From contig NZ_JZHZ01000007.1 in assembly GCF_000963005.1 (NCBI RefSeq), positions 171,274-235,273 of the forward strand: a stretch of DNA of 64,000 nucleotides, given 5' to 3'. Below the pieces are notes generated by a model. The model worked only from the letters and a program-made list of their open reading frames with translations. It had not been told where the DNA came from and ran no database searches. A program made the translations under genes and the position numbers. This stretch comes from Xanthomonas sp. GPE 39 (GTDB taxonomy: Bacteria; Pseudomonadota; Gammaproteobacteria; Xanthomonadales; Xanthomonadaceae). This document shows positions 51,869-60,692 of the stretch, in pieces (the stretch's first letter is position 1; every line of letters starts with the position of its first letter).

Positions 51869-53473
51869 TCACGCCTCCAGCGCGCCGGCGCGGCCATCCT
51901 CGACCACGAAACGCTTGAGTGTGGAGACCGTGGCTTCGCGGTCGCGGCGGTCGGAGATCGTCTGCAGCCGTGTTTCCATCTGCGTCGCACTCAGAGAGAC
52001 CGACACGTAGCCGCGGTAACGGCTCTCGGCATAGCGGACTTCCGGGTTGTCCTTCAGCATCTGCGCGATCGATGCGGGGGACGGGCCATCGGAGGTGACG
52101 GAGGTGCCGACGAATTCGGTCGCCAGCGTTGGCGAGTGCGGGTCGCTGGCGTCGGCTTTGAGGTCGGTGACCCAGTAGGAATGGATGTCCCCGCCCCAGA
52201 ACACCGGATTGCGCATGCCGCTGCGCGCGACCGCCTGCAGCATGCGCGTGCGCGTGGCCGGGTAGCCATCCCAGCCATCGGTCCAGTGGCCGGGTTGGTT
52301 GTTGTCGCGGTCGCGTTGCAGGATCGGGGCGACCAGCAGGTCCTGCGCAATCACGTTCCAGCGTGCCTGCGAACGGGCGAAGCCGGCATACAGCCAGTGC
52401 TCCTGCGCCGCGCCGAGCATGCTGCGGGCCGGGTCGTCGATGTCCTTGCAATCGCTTGCGGCGATGTGTCCGCCGCGCCAGCCGTTGGGCAGCGGGCAGG
52501 GTTGTTTGCTGCGGTATTGACGACCGTCGAGGACGAAGAAGCGCGCCAGCGCGCCATAGTCCAACGCACGGTACAGCGGCATGTCCGGCCCATGCGGGCG
52601 ATGTCGGGCGCGCAGCGGGAAGTGTTCGTACATGGCCTGGTAGGCGGCGGCGCGGCGGCGCAGGAAGCTGGCTGTGGAAATGGAGGGGTCCTGCGACCAA
52701 CGGTTGGCGTAGTCGTTCTGTACCTCGTGGTCGTCCCAGGTCGCCACGCAGGCGGAGCCAGCGTGCAGGGCTTGTAGGTCGGGGTCGGTGCGGTACAGCG
52801 CGTAGCGGTTGCGGTAACCGGCCAGATCCATGCAGTCGCCGCTGCCATGCGCGCGTACCACGTTGGCCGCTGCCGCACCCTTGTGGCTGTATTCGTAGAT
52901 GTAGTCGCCGAGGAAGAACACCAGATCCGGCTGCTCGGCGGCCAGATGGCGGTAGGCGCTGAAGTAGCCCTGTTCCCAGTGCGCGCAGGACACGAAGCCC
53001 AAGCGTGCGCTGTCCAGGCGGCCGGGTGCCGGTGCCGTGCGCGCGCAGCCGAGCGGGCTCTGCGCGCCCAGCGCTTGGAACCGATACCAATAGGGCCGCC
53101 CCGGTTGCAGCCCGCTCACTTCCACGTGCACGGAATGGCCCCAGCGCGGATGCGCCGTCGCCACGCCACGTTGGACCACCTGCGTCATGCCCGCATCGGT
53201 GGCGATGCTCCAGCGCACGGGTACCGGTGCGTGCAAGCCGCCTTGGCCGTCCGGGGCCAGCGGCTGCGGTGCCAGCCGCGTCCATAGCACCAGGCCATCG
53301 GGCAGCGGATCGCCAGCCGCCACGCCTAGGGTGAATGGATCCTCGCCGCCACTGGCACGGGCAAACGGGCTGAGCAGTGGCGTTGCCGCCAGCAGTCCCA
53401 GTCCCGTCAGCACACGGCGGCGGCCAGGATCGGTGGCCGTGTCGCTGGCGGGGGTATTTCCGGAGTTCGACAT
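51869..53473 (-). CDS. PhoD-type alkaline phosphatase/phosphodiesterase, Tat-exported
   Basis: 534 residues. Twin-arginine signal GRRRVLTGLGLLAATPLL (about 17-34) marks it as a substrate for the TatABC system encoded earlier in the window. A fibronectin-like N-terminal domain (about 45-140) precedes the metallophosphoesterase with LGFVSCAHWE, FFLGDYIYEY, VATWDDHEVQND and FWGGDIHSYW, residues that bind the Ca/Fe centre in PhoD. It hydrolyses phosphomono- and diesters in the periplasm. Usually phosphate-regulated; I did not identify a Pho box with certainty. Confidence 0.93.
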   Translation of the reverse strand: MSNSGNTPASDTATDPGRRRVLTGLGLLAATPLLSPFARASGGEDPFTLGVAAGDPLPDGLVLWTRLAPQPLAPDGQGGLHAPVPVRWSIATDAGMTQVVQRGVATAHPRWGHSVHVEVSGLQPGRPYWYRFQALGAQSPLGCARTAPAPGRLDSARLGFVSCAHWEQGYFSAYRHLAAEQPDLVFFLGDYIYEYSHKGAAAANVVRAHGSGDCMDLAGYRNRYALYRTDPDLQALHAGSACVATWDDHEVQNDYANRWSQDPSISTASFLRRRAAAYQAMYEHFPLRARHRPHGPDMPLYRALDYGALARFFVLDGRQYRSKQPCPLPNGWRGGHIAASDCKDIDDPARSMLGAAQEHWLYAGFARSQARWNVIAQDLLVAPILQRDRDNNQPGHWTDGWDGYPATRTRMLQAVARSGMRNPVFWGGDIHSYWVTDLKADASDPHSPTLATEFVGTSVTSDGPSPASIAQMLKDNPEVRYAESRYRGYVSVSLSATQMETRLQTISDRRDREATVSTLKRFVVEDGRAGALEA

Positions 53474-53572
53474 GTCGATTGTCGCGATTAGCAGGAGCCA
53501 GCTTTGTATTGTCGCTCACGATGATGGTGGTTGCTTGCCAGCATGTCTGGCGGCAACTGCGATAATCCGGCG

Positions 53573-54214
53573 ATGACCGACGCTCCCCTTCCCGAATCCG
53601 TTCGCGCTGCACTCGAACAGGGCCTGCGCGCGCAGGCCTTGGACGCCGCCGCGCTGGTGCCGCCATTGCTGGCCTACCTGACGCTGCTGGCGCGCTGGAA
53701 CCGCACCTACAATCTCACCGCCATCCGCGATCCGCATGACATGGTGACCCGTCATCTGCTCGATTCCCTGGCGATGCAGCCCTTCGTTGGCGAGGGTGCG
53801 CTCGCCGACCTGGGCACCGGCCCGGGTCTACCGGGGCTGCCGCTGGCGATCGCCTTGCCACGTTTGCGTGTGACCCTGGTCGAGAGCAACGGCAAGAAGG
53901 CGCGCTTTCTGCGTGAAGCGGTGCGCCAGTTGGGTCTGGACAATGCACGGGTAGCCGAGTCGCGCGCCGAGGCGCTGGACGAGCCGGGTGGCTACGACCT
54001 GTTGACCGCGCGTGCGCTGGATACCCTGGCCGGCATCGTCGCCATTGGTGGACATCTGCTGCGCCCAGGCGGGCGCCTGCTGGCGATGAAGGGGGTGCGT
54101 CCGGACGCGGAAATCGCCGCCCTGCCGTCAGGCTGGACGGCGCCGACGGTGCACCGGCTACAGGTCCCGGGTCTGGGCGAGGACCGCCATCTGGTGGTGG
54201 TCGAGCGCGGCTGA
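53573..54214 (+). CDS. rsmG: 16S rRNA (guanine527-N7) methyltransferase RsmG
   Basis: 213-residue SAM-dependent methyltransferase (GidB). Landmarks: [27 protein letters not shown], the SAM loop [31 protein letters not shown] and [12 protein letters not shown] 53573 matches the family; the frame opens slightly earlier at 53531. Followed by parA after 88 bases, the conserved gidB-parA-parB order. Confidence 0.94.
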   Translation: MTDAPLPESVRAALEQGLRAQALDAAALVPPLLAYLTLLARWNRTYNLTAIRDPHDMVTRHLLDSLAMQPFVGEGALADLGTGPGLPGLPLAIALPRLRVTLVESNGKKARFLREAVRQLGLDNARVAESRAEALDEPGGYDLLTARALDTLAGIVAIGGHLLRPGGRLLAMKGVRPDAEIAALPSGWTAPTVHRLQVPGLGEDRHLVVVERG

Positions 54215-54302
54215 GCGGTGTTGGTGTCCGGCCCGGATTTCCGCCCTGGGGGATGTGACCGCATAATGCCCGGTCATCTCCCATCGCCGACGAGGCTCCC
54301 GC

Positions 54303-55100
54303 ATGGCCCGCATCATCGCCATCGCCAACCAGAAGGGCGGCGTCGGCAAGACCACGACTGCGGTCAATCTGGCCGCCGCGCTCGTGCGCCAGACCCAACG
54401 CGTGCTGCTGGTGGACTTGGACGCGCAGGGCAACGCGACGATGGGCAGCGGCATCGATAAGCGCGAGCTGGAAGCCTCCACCTGCGACGTCCTGCTCGGC
54501 GAGCACACCGCTGCGCAGATCCGAGTGACCGCGCCAGAAGGCTTCGACCTGCTGCCGGGCAACATCGATCTCACCGCTGCCGAGATCCAACTGATGGACC
54601 AGACGGCGCGCGAGCAGCGGCTGAAGACGGCGCTGACCCCGCTGCGCGCGGAGTACGATTTCATCCTCATCGATTGCCCGCCGGCGTTGTCGCTACTGAC
54701 CCTAAACGCGTTGACCGCAGCCGATTCGGTGATCGTGCCGATGCAATGCGAGTACTACGCGCTGGAGGGGCTGACCGCGTTGCTGGAAACCATCGAGGCG
54801 CTGCGCGCCGAACTCAACCCCGGCTTGGAGATCGAAGGCGTGTTGCGCACCATGTTCGACGTGCGCAACAACCTCGCCAACGCGGTGTCGGCGGAGCTGA
54901 CCAATCACTTCGGCGACAAGGTGTTCCGCACCATCGTGCCGCGCAACGTCCGCCTGGCCGAGGCGCCCAGCCACGGCCAGAGCATCGTCGGCTACGACCG
55001 CACCTCGCGCGGCGGAGTTGCTTACCTGGGGCTGGCCGGCGAGGTCGTGCGCCGCCGCAATCAACGTAATCGGCCGGTGCCGGTGATGGAGACGTTTTGA
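54303..55100 (+). CDS. parA: Chromosome-partitioning ATPase ParA
   Basis: 265-residue Walker-type ATPase (Soj/ParA) that moves ParB-parS complexes. Deviant Walker A KGGVGKTT (about 11-18), LVDLDAQGNATMGSG, and switch region FILIDCPPALSLLTLNAL. Small ParA type without an N-terminal HTH. Its TGA overlaps the parB ATG by one base (TGATG). Confidence 0.95.
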   Translation: MARIIAIANQKGGVGKTTTAVNLAAALVRQTQRVLLVDLDAQGNATMGSGIDKRELEASTCDVLLGEHTAAQIRVTAPEGFDLLPGNIDLTAAEIQLMDQTAREQRLKTALTPLRAEYDFILIDCPPALSLLTLNALTAADSVIVPMQCEYYALEGLTALLETIEALRAELNPGLEIEGVLRTMFDVRNNLANAVSAELTNHFGDKVFRTIVPRNVRLAEAPSHGQSIVGYDRTSRGGVAYLGLAGEVVRRRNQRNRPVPVMETF

Positions 55101-56017
55101 TGAGCGTCAAGACTCCTGCTCTCGGAGCCAAGAAGCGCGGTCTTGGCCGTGGCCTGGAGGCGCTGCTGGGGCCGACCGCCGCGTCGGCGCCCACGGCCGA
55201 CACACTGCAACCCGGCGATAGTCTGCGCCGGTTGCCGGTGGGGCAATTGCAGCCGGGTAAATACCAACCACGCCAAGAGATGGACCAGGCCAAGCTGCAG
55301 GAACTGGCCGAATCGATCAAGGCGCAGGGCGTGATCCAGCCGATCGTGGCGCGCGAGCTGGTGCCGGGAACCTTCGAGATCGTCGCCGGCGAACGCCGCT
55401 GGCGCGCCTCGCAGTTGGCCGGCCTGAGCGAAGTGCCGGTGGTGGTGCGCGAACTCGACGACCGCACCGTCATCGCCATGGCGCTGATCGAGAACATCCA
55501 GCGCGAGGACCTCAACCCGCTGGAAGAGGCGCAAGCGCTGCACCGATTGATCGACGAATTTTCCCTGACCCATGCCGAGGCTGCCGAAGCGGTGGGTCGC
55601 TCGCGTGCCTCGGTGTCCAATCTGCTGCGGCTGTTGGAATTGCCGCCGGCCATTCGCGTGCTGCTGGAGGCGCGGCGGCTGGAAATGGGCCACGCACGCG
55701 CGCTGTTGACGCTGTCGCCGGAACTGGCCAGCCGTCTGGCGGCCGACGCCGCCGACCAAGGTTGGTCGGTGCGCGAGGTCGAGCATCGTGCGCAGCAGTT
55801 CGCCGCCGGCAAGGTGCCGAGCAACCGCAAGCCTAAACCGGGTCGCACCGCGCCGCAGGCCGACATCGCTTCGTTGGAGAACGAGTTGTCCGAATCGCTC
55901 GGGACCAAGGTCGCCATTGCGCATGGTGCTGGCGGCAAGGGCAAGCTGGTCATTCACTACACCGATCTGGACACCCTCGATGGTGTGCTGGAACGGCTGC
56001 GCGGCAAAGTGTCCTGA
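55100..56017 (+). CDS. parB: Chromosome-partitioning protein ParB
   Basis: 305-residue CTP-dependent DNA clamp that loads at parS. LGRGLEALLG at the N-terminus, the arginine box GERRWRAS and ENIQREDLNPLEEA (CTP-binding ParB/Srx region), an HTH LTHAEAAEAVGRSRASVSNLLRLLELP and a C-terminal dimerisation domain. No parS site was found in the window. Confidence 0.95.
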   Translation: MSVKTPALGAKKRGLGRGLEALLGPTAASAPTADTLQPGDSLRRLPVGQLQPGKYQPRQEMDQAKLQELAESIKAQGVIQPIVARELVPGTFEIVAGERRWRASQLAGLSEVPVVVRELDDRTVIAMALIENIQREDLNPLEEAQALHRLIDEFSLTHAEAAEAVGRSRASVSNLLRLLELPPAIRVLLEARRLEMGHARALLTLSPELASRLAADAADQGWSVREVEHRAQQFAAGKVPSNRKPKPGRTAPQADIASLENELSESLGTKVAIAHGAGGKGKLVIHYTDLDTLDGVLERLRGKVS

Positions 56018-56120
56018 GTCCAGCGCCGACTCGGCCCATGCCTTGCGCCGCTGCCATCGCCACGGGTGATGCGCCGTCTTCGTGCGGCCGCTTGGCGTGC
56101 GCGGATTGCCGGAGATCGCA

Positions 56121-57086
56121 ATGACGGTCTTGGTGACAGGCGCGGCTGGCTTCGTCGGCGCATACACCTGCCGCGCGCTGGCGGAGCGTGGCGAGACGGT
56201 CATTGGTCTGGACAACTACAACGATTACTACGATCCGCAGCTCAAGCGCGATCGCGTCGCCGCGCTGTGTCCGCAGGTCGACATCCGCACGCTCGACCTG
56301 ACCGATCGCGAGGGCTTATCGGCGCTGTTCGAGCAGACGCGACCCGAGCGCGTGGTGCATTTGGCCGCGCAGGCCGGTGTGCGTTATTCGCTGCAAAACC
56401 CACACGTTTACGTTGACAGTAATCTGGTCGGTTTCGTCAACATGCTGGAACTGTGTCGGCATCGCGGTGTACAGCACTTGGTCTATGCCTCCAGTAGTTC
56501 GGTGTACGGCGATTCGGCCACTGCGCCGTTCTCCGAGGATCAGCGCATCGATCAACCACGTTCGCTGTACGCGGCGACCAAGGCCGCCAACGAACTGATG
56601 GCGCACACCTACGCGCAGTTGTATGGACTGCGCGCGACCGGATTGCGCTTCTTCACCGTCTATGGCCCGTGGGGGCGACCGGATATGGCGCCGCTGTTGT
56701 TCAGCCGCGCGGTACTGGCTGGGCGCCCGATCGAAGTGTTCAACCATGGCCGCATGCGTCGCGATTTCACTTTCATCGCTGACATTATCGCCGGCGTGCT
56801 CGGCGCGCTCGATCATCCTTGCGGCGAGGCGGTACCGCATCGCGTGTTCAACCTCGGCAACCATACGCCGGTCGAACTGGAGCACTTCATCGGCGTGATC
56901 GAAGCCGCGGCTGGCCGCCATGTCGAAAAACTGTATCGACCGATGCAGCCTGGCGACATGATCGAGACGATGGCCGATACTGCGCGTGCGCAGGCGGCTT
57001 TCGGCTTCGATCCCACTACCCCGATCGAAACCGGTTTGCCGCAGGTGGTGCAGTGGTGCCGGGACTATTTCGGCGCATTCGCTTGA
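56121..57086 (+). CDS. NAD-dependent UDP-sugar epimerase, UDP-glucuronate 4-epimerase type
   Basis: 321-residue extended SDR. Rossmann motif VTGAAGFVGAYTCRAL, the family-typical LDNYNDYYDPQLKRDRV, catalytic S/Y/K in ASSSSVYG and SLYAATKAANELM, and FTVYGPWGRPDMAP. The DNYNDYYD context is that of UDP-glucuronate 4-epimerases, which make UDP-galacturonate for surface polysaccharides. GGAG precedes ATG 56121 at seven bases. Next gene is a polyprenyl-phosphate-type glycosyltransferase. Substrate assignment is by resemblance. Confidence 0.88.
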   Translation: MTVLVTGAAGFVGAYTCRALAERGETVIGLDNYNDYYDPQLKRDRVAALCPQVDIRTLDLTDREGLSALFEQTRPERVVHLAAQAGVRYSLQNPHVYVDSNLVGFVNMLELCRHRGVQHLVYASSSSVYGDSATAPFSEDQRIDQPRSLYAATKAANELMAHTYAQLYGLRATGLRFFTVYGPWGRPDMAPLLFSRAVLAGRPIEVFNHGRMRRDFTFIADIIAGVLGALDHPCGEAVPHRVFNLGNHTPVELEHFIGVIEAAAGRHVEKLYRPMQPGDMIETMADTARAQAAFGFDPTTPIETGLPQVVQWCRDYFGAFA

Positions 57087-57177
57087 GCCGCGCCCACGGC
57101 CCGGCCCGCACGCCGGATCATGACGGGCGGCGTCTGCATTTCACGCTTCGCACTTCTTGCCGAACTTTGCCGTCCTC

Positions 57178-57900
57178 ATGAATCAGCTTTCCCTTTCCGT
57201 TGTCGTCCCGGTGTTCAACGAGCGCGACAATGTGCCGCCGCTGGTGGCCGAGATCCTCGCCGCGCTGCGCGGCATGATCGATTTCGAGATCGTTTACGTG
57301 GATGATCATTCGCGTGACGACACCCTGGCGGTGCTGGAAGGGCTGAAGGCCACGACCCCGGAACTGCGCGTACTGCACCATGTCAGCCAGAGCGGGCAGA
57401 GCACCGCGGTCCGCAATGGGGCCAAGGCCGCGCGCGGGCGGTGGATCGCCACCCTCGATGGCGACGGCCAGAACGACCCGGCCGATATTCCCAAGCTGCT
57501 CGGCGCACGCGCTGCGGCCTCGCCGCAGGTCAAATTGTTCGCCGGCTGGCGAGTCTCGCGACAGGATTCGAGCAGCAAGCGCTGGGCATCGACGTGGGCC
57601 AATGCGATTCGCGCGCGTATGTTGCGCGACGACACCCCGGACACCGGCTGCGGCATCAAATTGTTCGAACGCGAAGCGTTCCTGGATCTGCCGTACTTCG
57701 ATCACATGCACCGCTATTTGCCGGCGCTGATGCAGCGGGCCGGCTGGCAGACCCTGAGCGTGCCGGTGAACCACCGCCACCGTACCGCTGGCGTGTCCAA
57801 GTACAACAATCTCAACCGCGCCCTGGTCGGCATTCGCGATCTGCGCGGCGTGGCCTGGTTGATCGCGCGTAGCCGCCGCACCGTTGTGCAGGAGCGCTGA
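57178..57900 (+). CDS. GT2 glycosyltransferase, DPM1/polyprenyl-phosphate type
   Basis: 240 residues. GT-A fold with LSVVVPVFNERDNVPPLVAEI, the DDHSRDDT segment, LDGDGQNDPADIPKLL (DxD-like) and DTGCGIKLFEREAFLDLPYFDHMHRYLP. No strong membrane helix, so it would act at the cytoplasmic face with a partner. The family transfers a sugar from a nucleotide donor to a polyprenyl phosphate. The following gene starts one base after its stop and encodes a small membrane protein that may be that partner. Confidence 0.87.
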   Translation: MNQLSLSVVVPVFNERDNVPPLVAEILAALRGMIDFEIVYVDDHSRDDTLAVLEGLKATTPELRVLHHVSQSGQSTAVRNGAKAARGRWIATLDGDGQNDPADIPKLLGARAAASPQVKLFAGWRVSRQDSSSKRWASTWANAIRARMLRDDTPDTGCGIKLFEREAFLDLPYFDHMHRYLPALMQRAGWQTLSVPVNHRHRTAGVSKYNNLNRALVGIRDLRGVAWLIARSRRTVVQER

Positions 57901-57901
57901 G

Positions 57902-58243
57902 ATGCAACCGCACCTACTCGACCAGCCGATCCAGTCGCTGTATTGGACTGGCGTCCACGTCACCGGCTGGAAGTTGATCGGCTACATCGGCGCGCTGATG
58001 TTCGGCGGTCGCTGGCTGTTGCAATTCATCGCCTCCAAACGTGCCGGCAAGCCGGTGATCCCGCGCATGTTCTGGTACATGAGCGTGATCGGCAGCCTGA
58101 TGACGCTGAGTTACTTCCTGTTCTCGGCCAAGCAGGATTCGGTCGGCGTCTTGCAGAATCTGTTCCCCGCCTTCACCGCCTTCTACAGCCTGTATCTGGA
58201 TATCCGGCACCGGGGTTGGCGTCGTGACCGCGCCTCGCACTGA
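57902..58243 (+). CDS. Small membrane protein with lipid-A-synthase N-terminal-like (LAB_N) domain
   Basis: 113 residues with about three helices, including YIGALMFGGRWLLQFIASKRAGKPVIPRMFWYMSVIGSLM (in parts). This LAB_N domain is named after the N-terminus of some LpxB proteins but occurs alone, often behind DPM1-like glycosyltransferases; it is not itself LpxB. Likely a membrane anchor or partner of the GT2 enzyme. Function inferred from pairing. Confidence 0.85.
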   Translation: MQPHLLDQPIQSLYWTGVHVTGWKLIGYIGALMFGGRWLLQFIASKRAGKPVIPRMFWYMSVIGSLMTLSYFLFSAKQDSVGVLQNLFPAFTAFYSLYLDIRHRGWRRDRASH

Positions 58244-58592
58244 ATGCTGGCGTCGCGGTGGCGAGGAATAGCGCCCAGATCCCGCGTCGGGTCGGCTTGC
58301 CATCATCGCCCGCACAGCCGATCAAACCGGCCGGTGTGTGGACAATTTGCGCAAGCCATTGATCCCCTGCATAATACGCGGCTCGCTGTGCCCGGTTCTG
58401 GTCGGGCTGGCGGCTGGAAGCGCGATCTCCGGCCGGCCTTTTCCAGCGTAACCGCTTGATTTCCCACGTCGCGTGGTGGCCGCAAGGCGACCGGGGCCGC
58501 CGTCTCCCAGGCTATGGGTGACCCAACCTGCGGATCCTTCCGCAAGAGCCCGGCGCTCCATGGCCGGACTTCCAACACGATCGAGGTGCGTA
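58244..58592. other. Non-coding stretch upstream of rpmB with a long leader
   Basis: 349 bases without a gene. It holds the promoter at 58347-58375; transcription from there gives a GC-rich leader of about 210 bases ahead of rpmB. Several short complementary runs suggest folding, but no known leader family was recognised. Confidence 0.5.
58347..58375 (+). promoter_or_regulatory. Probable sigma-70 promoter of rpmB-rpmG
   Basis: TTGCGC (58347-58352) and CATAAT (58370-58375) are spaced by 17 bases. The predicted start near 58382 leaves an unusually long ~210-base leader for a ribosomal-protein operon. Confidence 0.55.
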
Positions 58593-58829
58593 ATGTCCCG
58601 CGTATGCCAAGTATCCGGCAAGCGTGTGCAGACGGGTAACAACGTCTCCCACGCCAACAACAAGACCCGTCGTCGCTTCCTGCCTAACCTGCATGAGCGT
58701 CGCTTCTGGGTTGCCAGCGAGAACCGCTGGGTCAAGCTGAAGGTTTCCGCGCACGCGCTGCGCACCATCGATAAGAACGGCATCGACACCGTTCTGGCTG
58801 AGCTGCGTGCGCGCGGCGAAAAGGTTTGA
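58593..58829 (+). CDS. rpmB: 50S ribosomal protein L28
   Basis: 78-residue ribosomal protein L28: [31 protein letters not shown] is unmistakable (seen in two parts). GAGG lies about seven bases before ATG 58593. rpmG follows 13 bases after the stop; the two form the usual small operon. Confidence 0.98.
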   Translation: MSRVCQVSGKRVQTGNNVSHANNKTRRRFLPNLHERRFWVASENRWVKLKVSAHALRTIDKNGIDTVLAELRARGEKV

Positions 58830-58842
58830 GGAGTAACCCATC

Positions 58843-59007
58843 ATGGCAGGCAAGCGCGATAAAGTCCGTATGATTTCCTCGGCCGGTACCGGTCACTTCT
58901 ACACCACGGACAAGAACAAGAAGAACACCCCGGGGAAGATGGAATTCCTCAAGTACGATCCGGTCGTGCGCAAGCACGTCCTGTACAAGGAAGGCAAGAT
59001 CAAGTAA
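58843..59007 (+). CDS. rpmG: 50S ribosomal protein L33
   Basis: 54-residue L33 ([15 protein letters not shown] ... [14 protein letters not shown]), preceded by GAGGAG. It lacks the zinc cysteines, as in most gammaproteobacterial L33. Ends the rpmB-rpmG operon with a strong terminator 33 bases on. Confidence 0.98.
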   Translation: MAGKRDKVRMISSAGTGHFYTTDKNKKNTPGKMEFLKYDPVVRKHVLYKEGKIK

Positions 59008-59040
59008 TCGGCTGATCGCAGGATCGCCATTGCTGCTCGA

Positions 59041-59074
59041 CACACAACCCGCCATCTGGCGGGTTGTGTGCTTT
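59041..59074 (+). terminator. Rho-independent terminator of rpmB-rpmG
   Basis: CACACAACCCGCC-ATCT-GGCGGGTTGTGTG is a perfect 13-bp stem followed by CTTTT. Confidence 0.92.
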
Positions 59075-59168
59075 TGGGCCCGGCCTACGGCCCACAGGGT
59101 CTGGCGGGGAGGCTTGCGTTTGCCCGTATAGTCCGCAGAATCGGGCGACCTGGGTGACGAGCATTGCG

Positions 59169-60587
59169 ATGCTGCCGGTCTGGTTGGAAGGCACATGGCT
59201 GTTGGCGCTGGACTGGCTGATCCGGCTGGTGGCGTTGCTGTGGATCCCCACCCGCACCACCCCAGGCGCCGCGCGCAGTTGGTTGTTGCTGGTGGGTTTT
59301 GTGCCGCTGTTGGGGTTGCCGTTGTACCTGTTGTTCGGCCATCCCTGGTTGTCGCGCGAACGCATCCGCCGTCAGGCGCTGGCCTCGCATGTGATCCGCG
59401 AGCAGCAGGGGCCGCTGACCGCGCTGCGCTGGACACCGCCGGCCGATACCGTGGTGGCCGAAGTGGTGCCGTTGGTCGAGCGTCAGGGCGATTTCATGCC
59501 CACCCACGGCAACACCGTGGAGTTGCTCGACCGTTACGCGGCATCGTTGCAGGCGTTGATCGAGGACATCGATAAGGCGCTCGAACGTGTGCATCTGCTG
59601 TACTACCTGATGTTCGACGATGCGGTCGGTGATGCGGTGGTCGCGGCCCTGCTGCGTGCCGCCGCGCGCGGTGTGCGTTGTCGTCTATTGCTGGATGCGC
59701 GTGGTGGCCGTCGTGCGCTGCGCCGCTACCGCGCCGCGCTGCATGCCGGCGGGGTCGAGGTACAAGCGTTGTTGCCGGGCGGACTGCGTTGGCGCCGCAG
59801 CGGGCGTATGGACCTGCGCAACCACCGCAAGATCGCGGTGATCGACAACCGTGTCGGTTATATCGGTTCGCAGAATCTGGCCGCACCGGATTTCGTGCCA
59901 GGCCATCCCAACCGCGAACTGGTGGCGCGGGTGCAGGGGCCGGTGGTCGCGCATCTGGAAGCGGTGTTCGCCAGCGATTGGTTCATCGAGACCGGGCAAC
60001 GTTTGAGTGTGGCGGCCGCCACCCCGGCGTGCGATACCGGTGTCCCGGCGCAACTGTTGCCGAGCGGTCCGGCTTATCCGTTCGAGAACGCGCGCGATGC
60101 GGTCAATGCGTTGATCCATCAGGCGCGGCGGCGGATCGTGATGGTGACGCCGTACTTCGTGCCGGACGAGGCCACGCTCAGCGCGTTGCGCATCGCCGCG
60201 CTGTCTGGCGTGGAGGTGCAACTGATTCTGTCCGAGAGCAACAATCAACCGCTCAGTGCCTGGGCGCAGGAGGCGTGCTACGACGAACTGCTGCGCAGCG
60301 GGGTCAAGATCGCGTTGTATCGGCCGCACTTCCTGCATGCCAAGCACCTGAGCGTGGACGAGGGCATCGTTCTGGTGGGTTCGATCAATCTGGACATCCG
60401 CTCGTTCGCACTCAACGCGGAGATTGGCATGCTCTGCTATAGCGCCGATGTGCTGCAGCGGCTGCGGGTGGTGGAGGCGGAGTATTTGGCCGATGCGCGG
60501 GTGCTGTCGCTGGAGACATGGCGCAAGCGGCCGGCGTGGCGGCGCAGTCGCGAGGGGATCGCGCGCTTGGCCGATGCGCTGATGTGA
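59169..60587 (+). CDS. cls: Cardiolipin synthase, phospholipase D family
   Basis: 472 residues. Two N-terminal membrane helices (about 10-25 and 36-56, with LLVGFVPLLGLPLYLLFGH), then two phospholipase D HKD modules: NHRKIAVIDNRVGYIGSQN and HAKHLSVDEGIVLVGSINLD. It condenses phosphatidylglycerol units to cardiolipin in the inner membrane. ATG 59169 is preferred; a GTG at 59154 is possible. Follows the rpmG terminator on the same strand. Confidence 0.92.
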   Translation: MLPVWLEGTWLLALDWLIRLVALLWIPTRTTPGAARSWLLLVGFVPLLGLPLYLLFGHPWLSRERIRRQALASHVIREQQGPLTALRWTPPADTVVAEVVPLVERQGDFMPTHGNTVELLDRYAASLQALIEDIDKALERVHLLYYLMFDDAVGDAVVAALLRAAARGVRCRLLLDARGGRRALRRYRAALHAGGVEVQALLPGGLRWRRSGRMDLRNHRKIAVIDNRVGYIGSQNLAAPDFVPGHPNRELVARVQGPVVAHLEAVFASDWFIETGQRLSVAAATPACDTGVPAQLLPSGPAYPFENARDAVNALIHQARRRIVMVTPYFVPDEATLSALRIAALSGVEVQLILSESNNQPLSAWAQEACYDELLRSGVKIALYRPHFLHAKHLSVDEGIVLVGSINLDIRSFALNAEIGMLCYSADVLQRLRVVEAEYLADARVLSLETWRKRPAWRRSREGIARLADALM

Positions 60588-60692
60588 AATGCACGCGCGC
60601 GCGCGCATGATGCTGCGCGGATGCGCCAGCGGTCGTGATTGCCTGGGTTCTCATCGGCCTGGCATACCAGGCCTTCGCTTACAATTGCCAAT

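Noticed and set aside
51846-53666. 606-codon minus-strand frame overlapping phoD in another frame
   Set aside because: Arg/Pro/Gly-rich nonsense translation; the phoD frame has all motifs and a Tat signal.
57902-58243. Annotation of the LAB_N gene as lipid-A-disaccharide synthase (lpxB)
   Set aside because: It is only 113 residues and lacks the glycosyltransferase part; the domain occurs alone beside GT2 enzymes.
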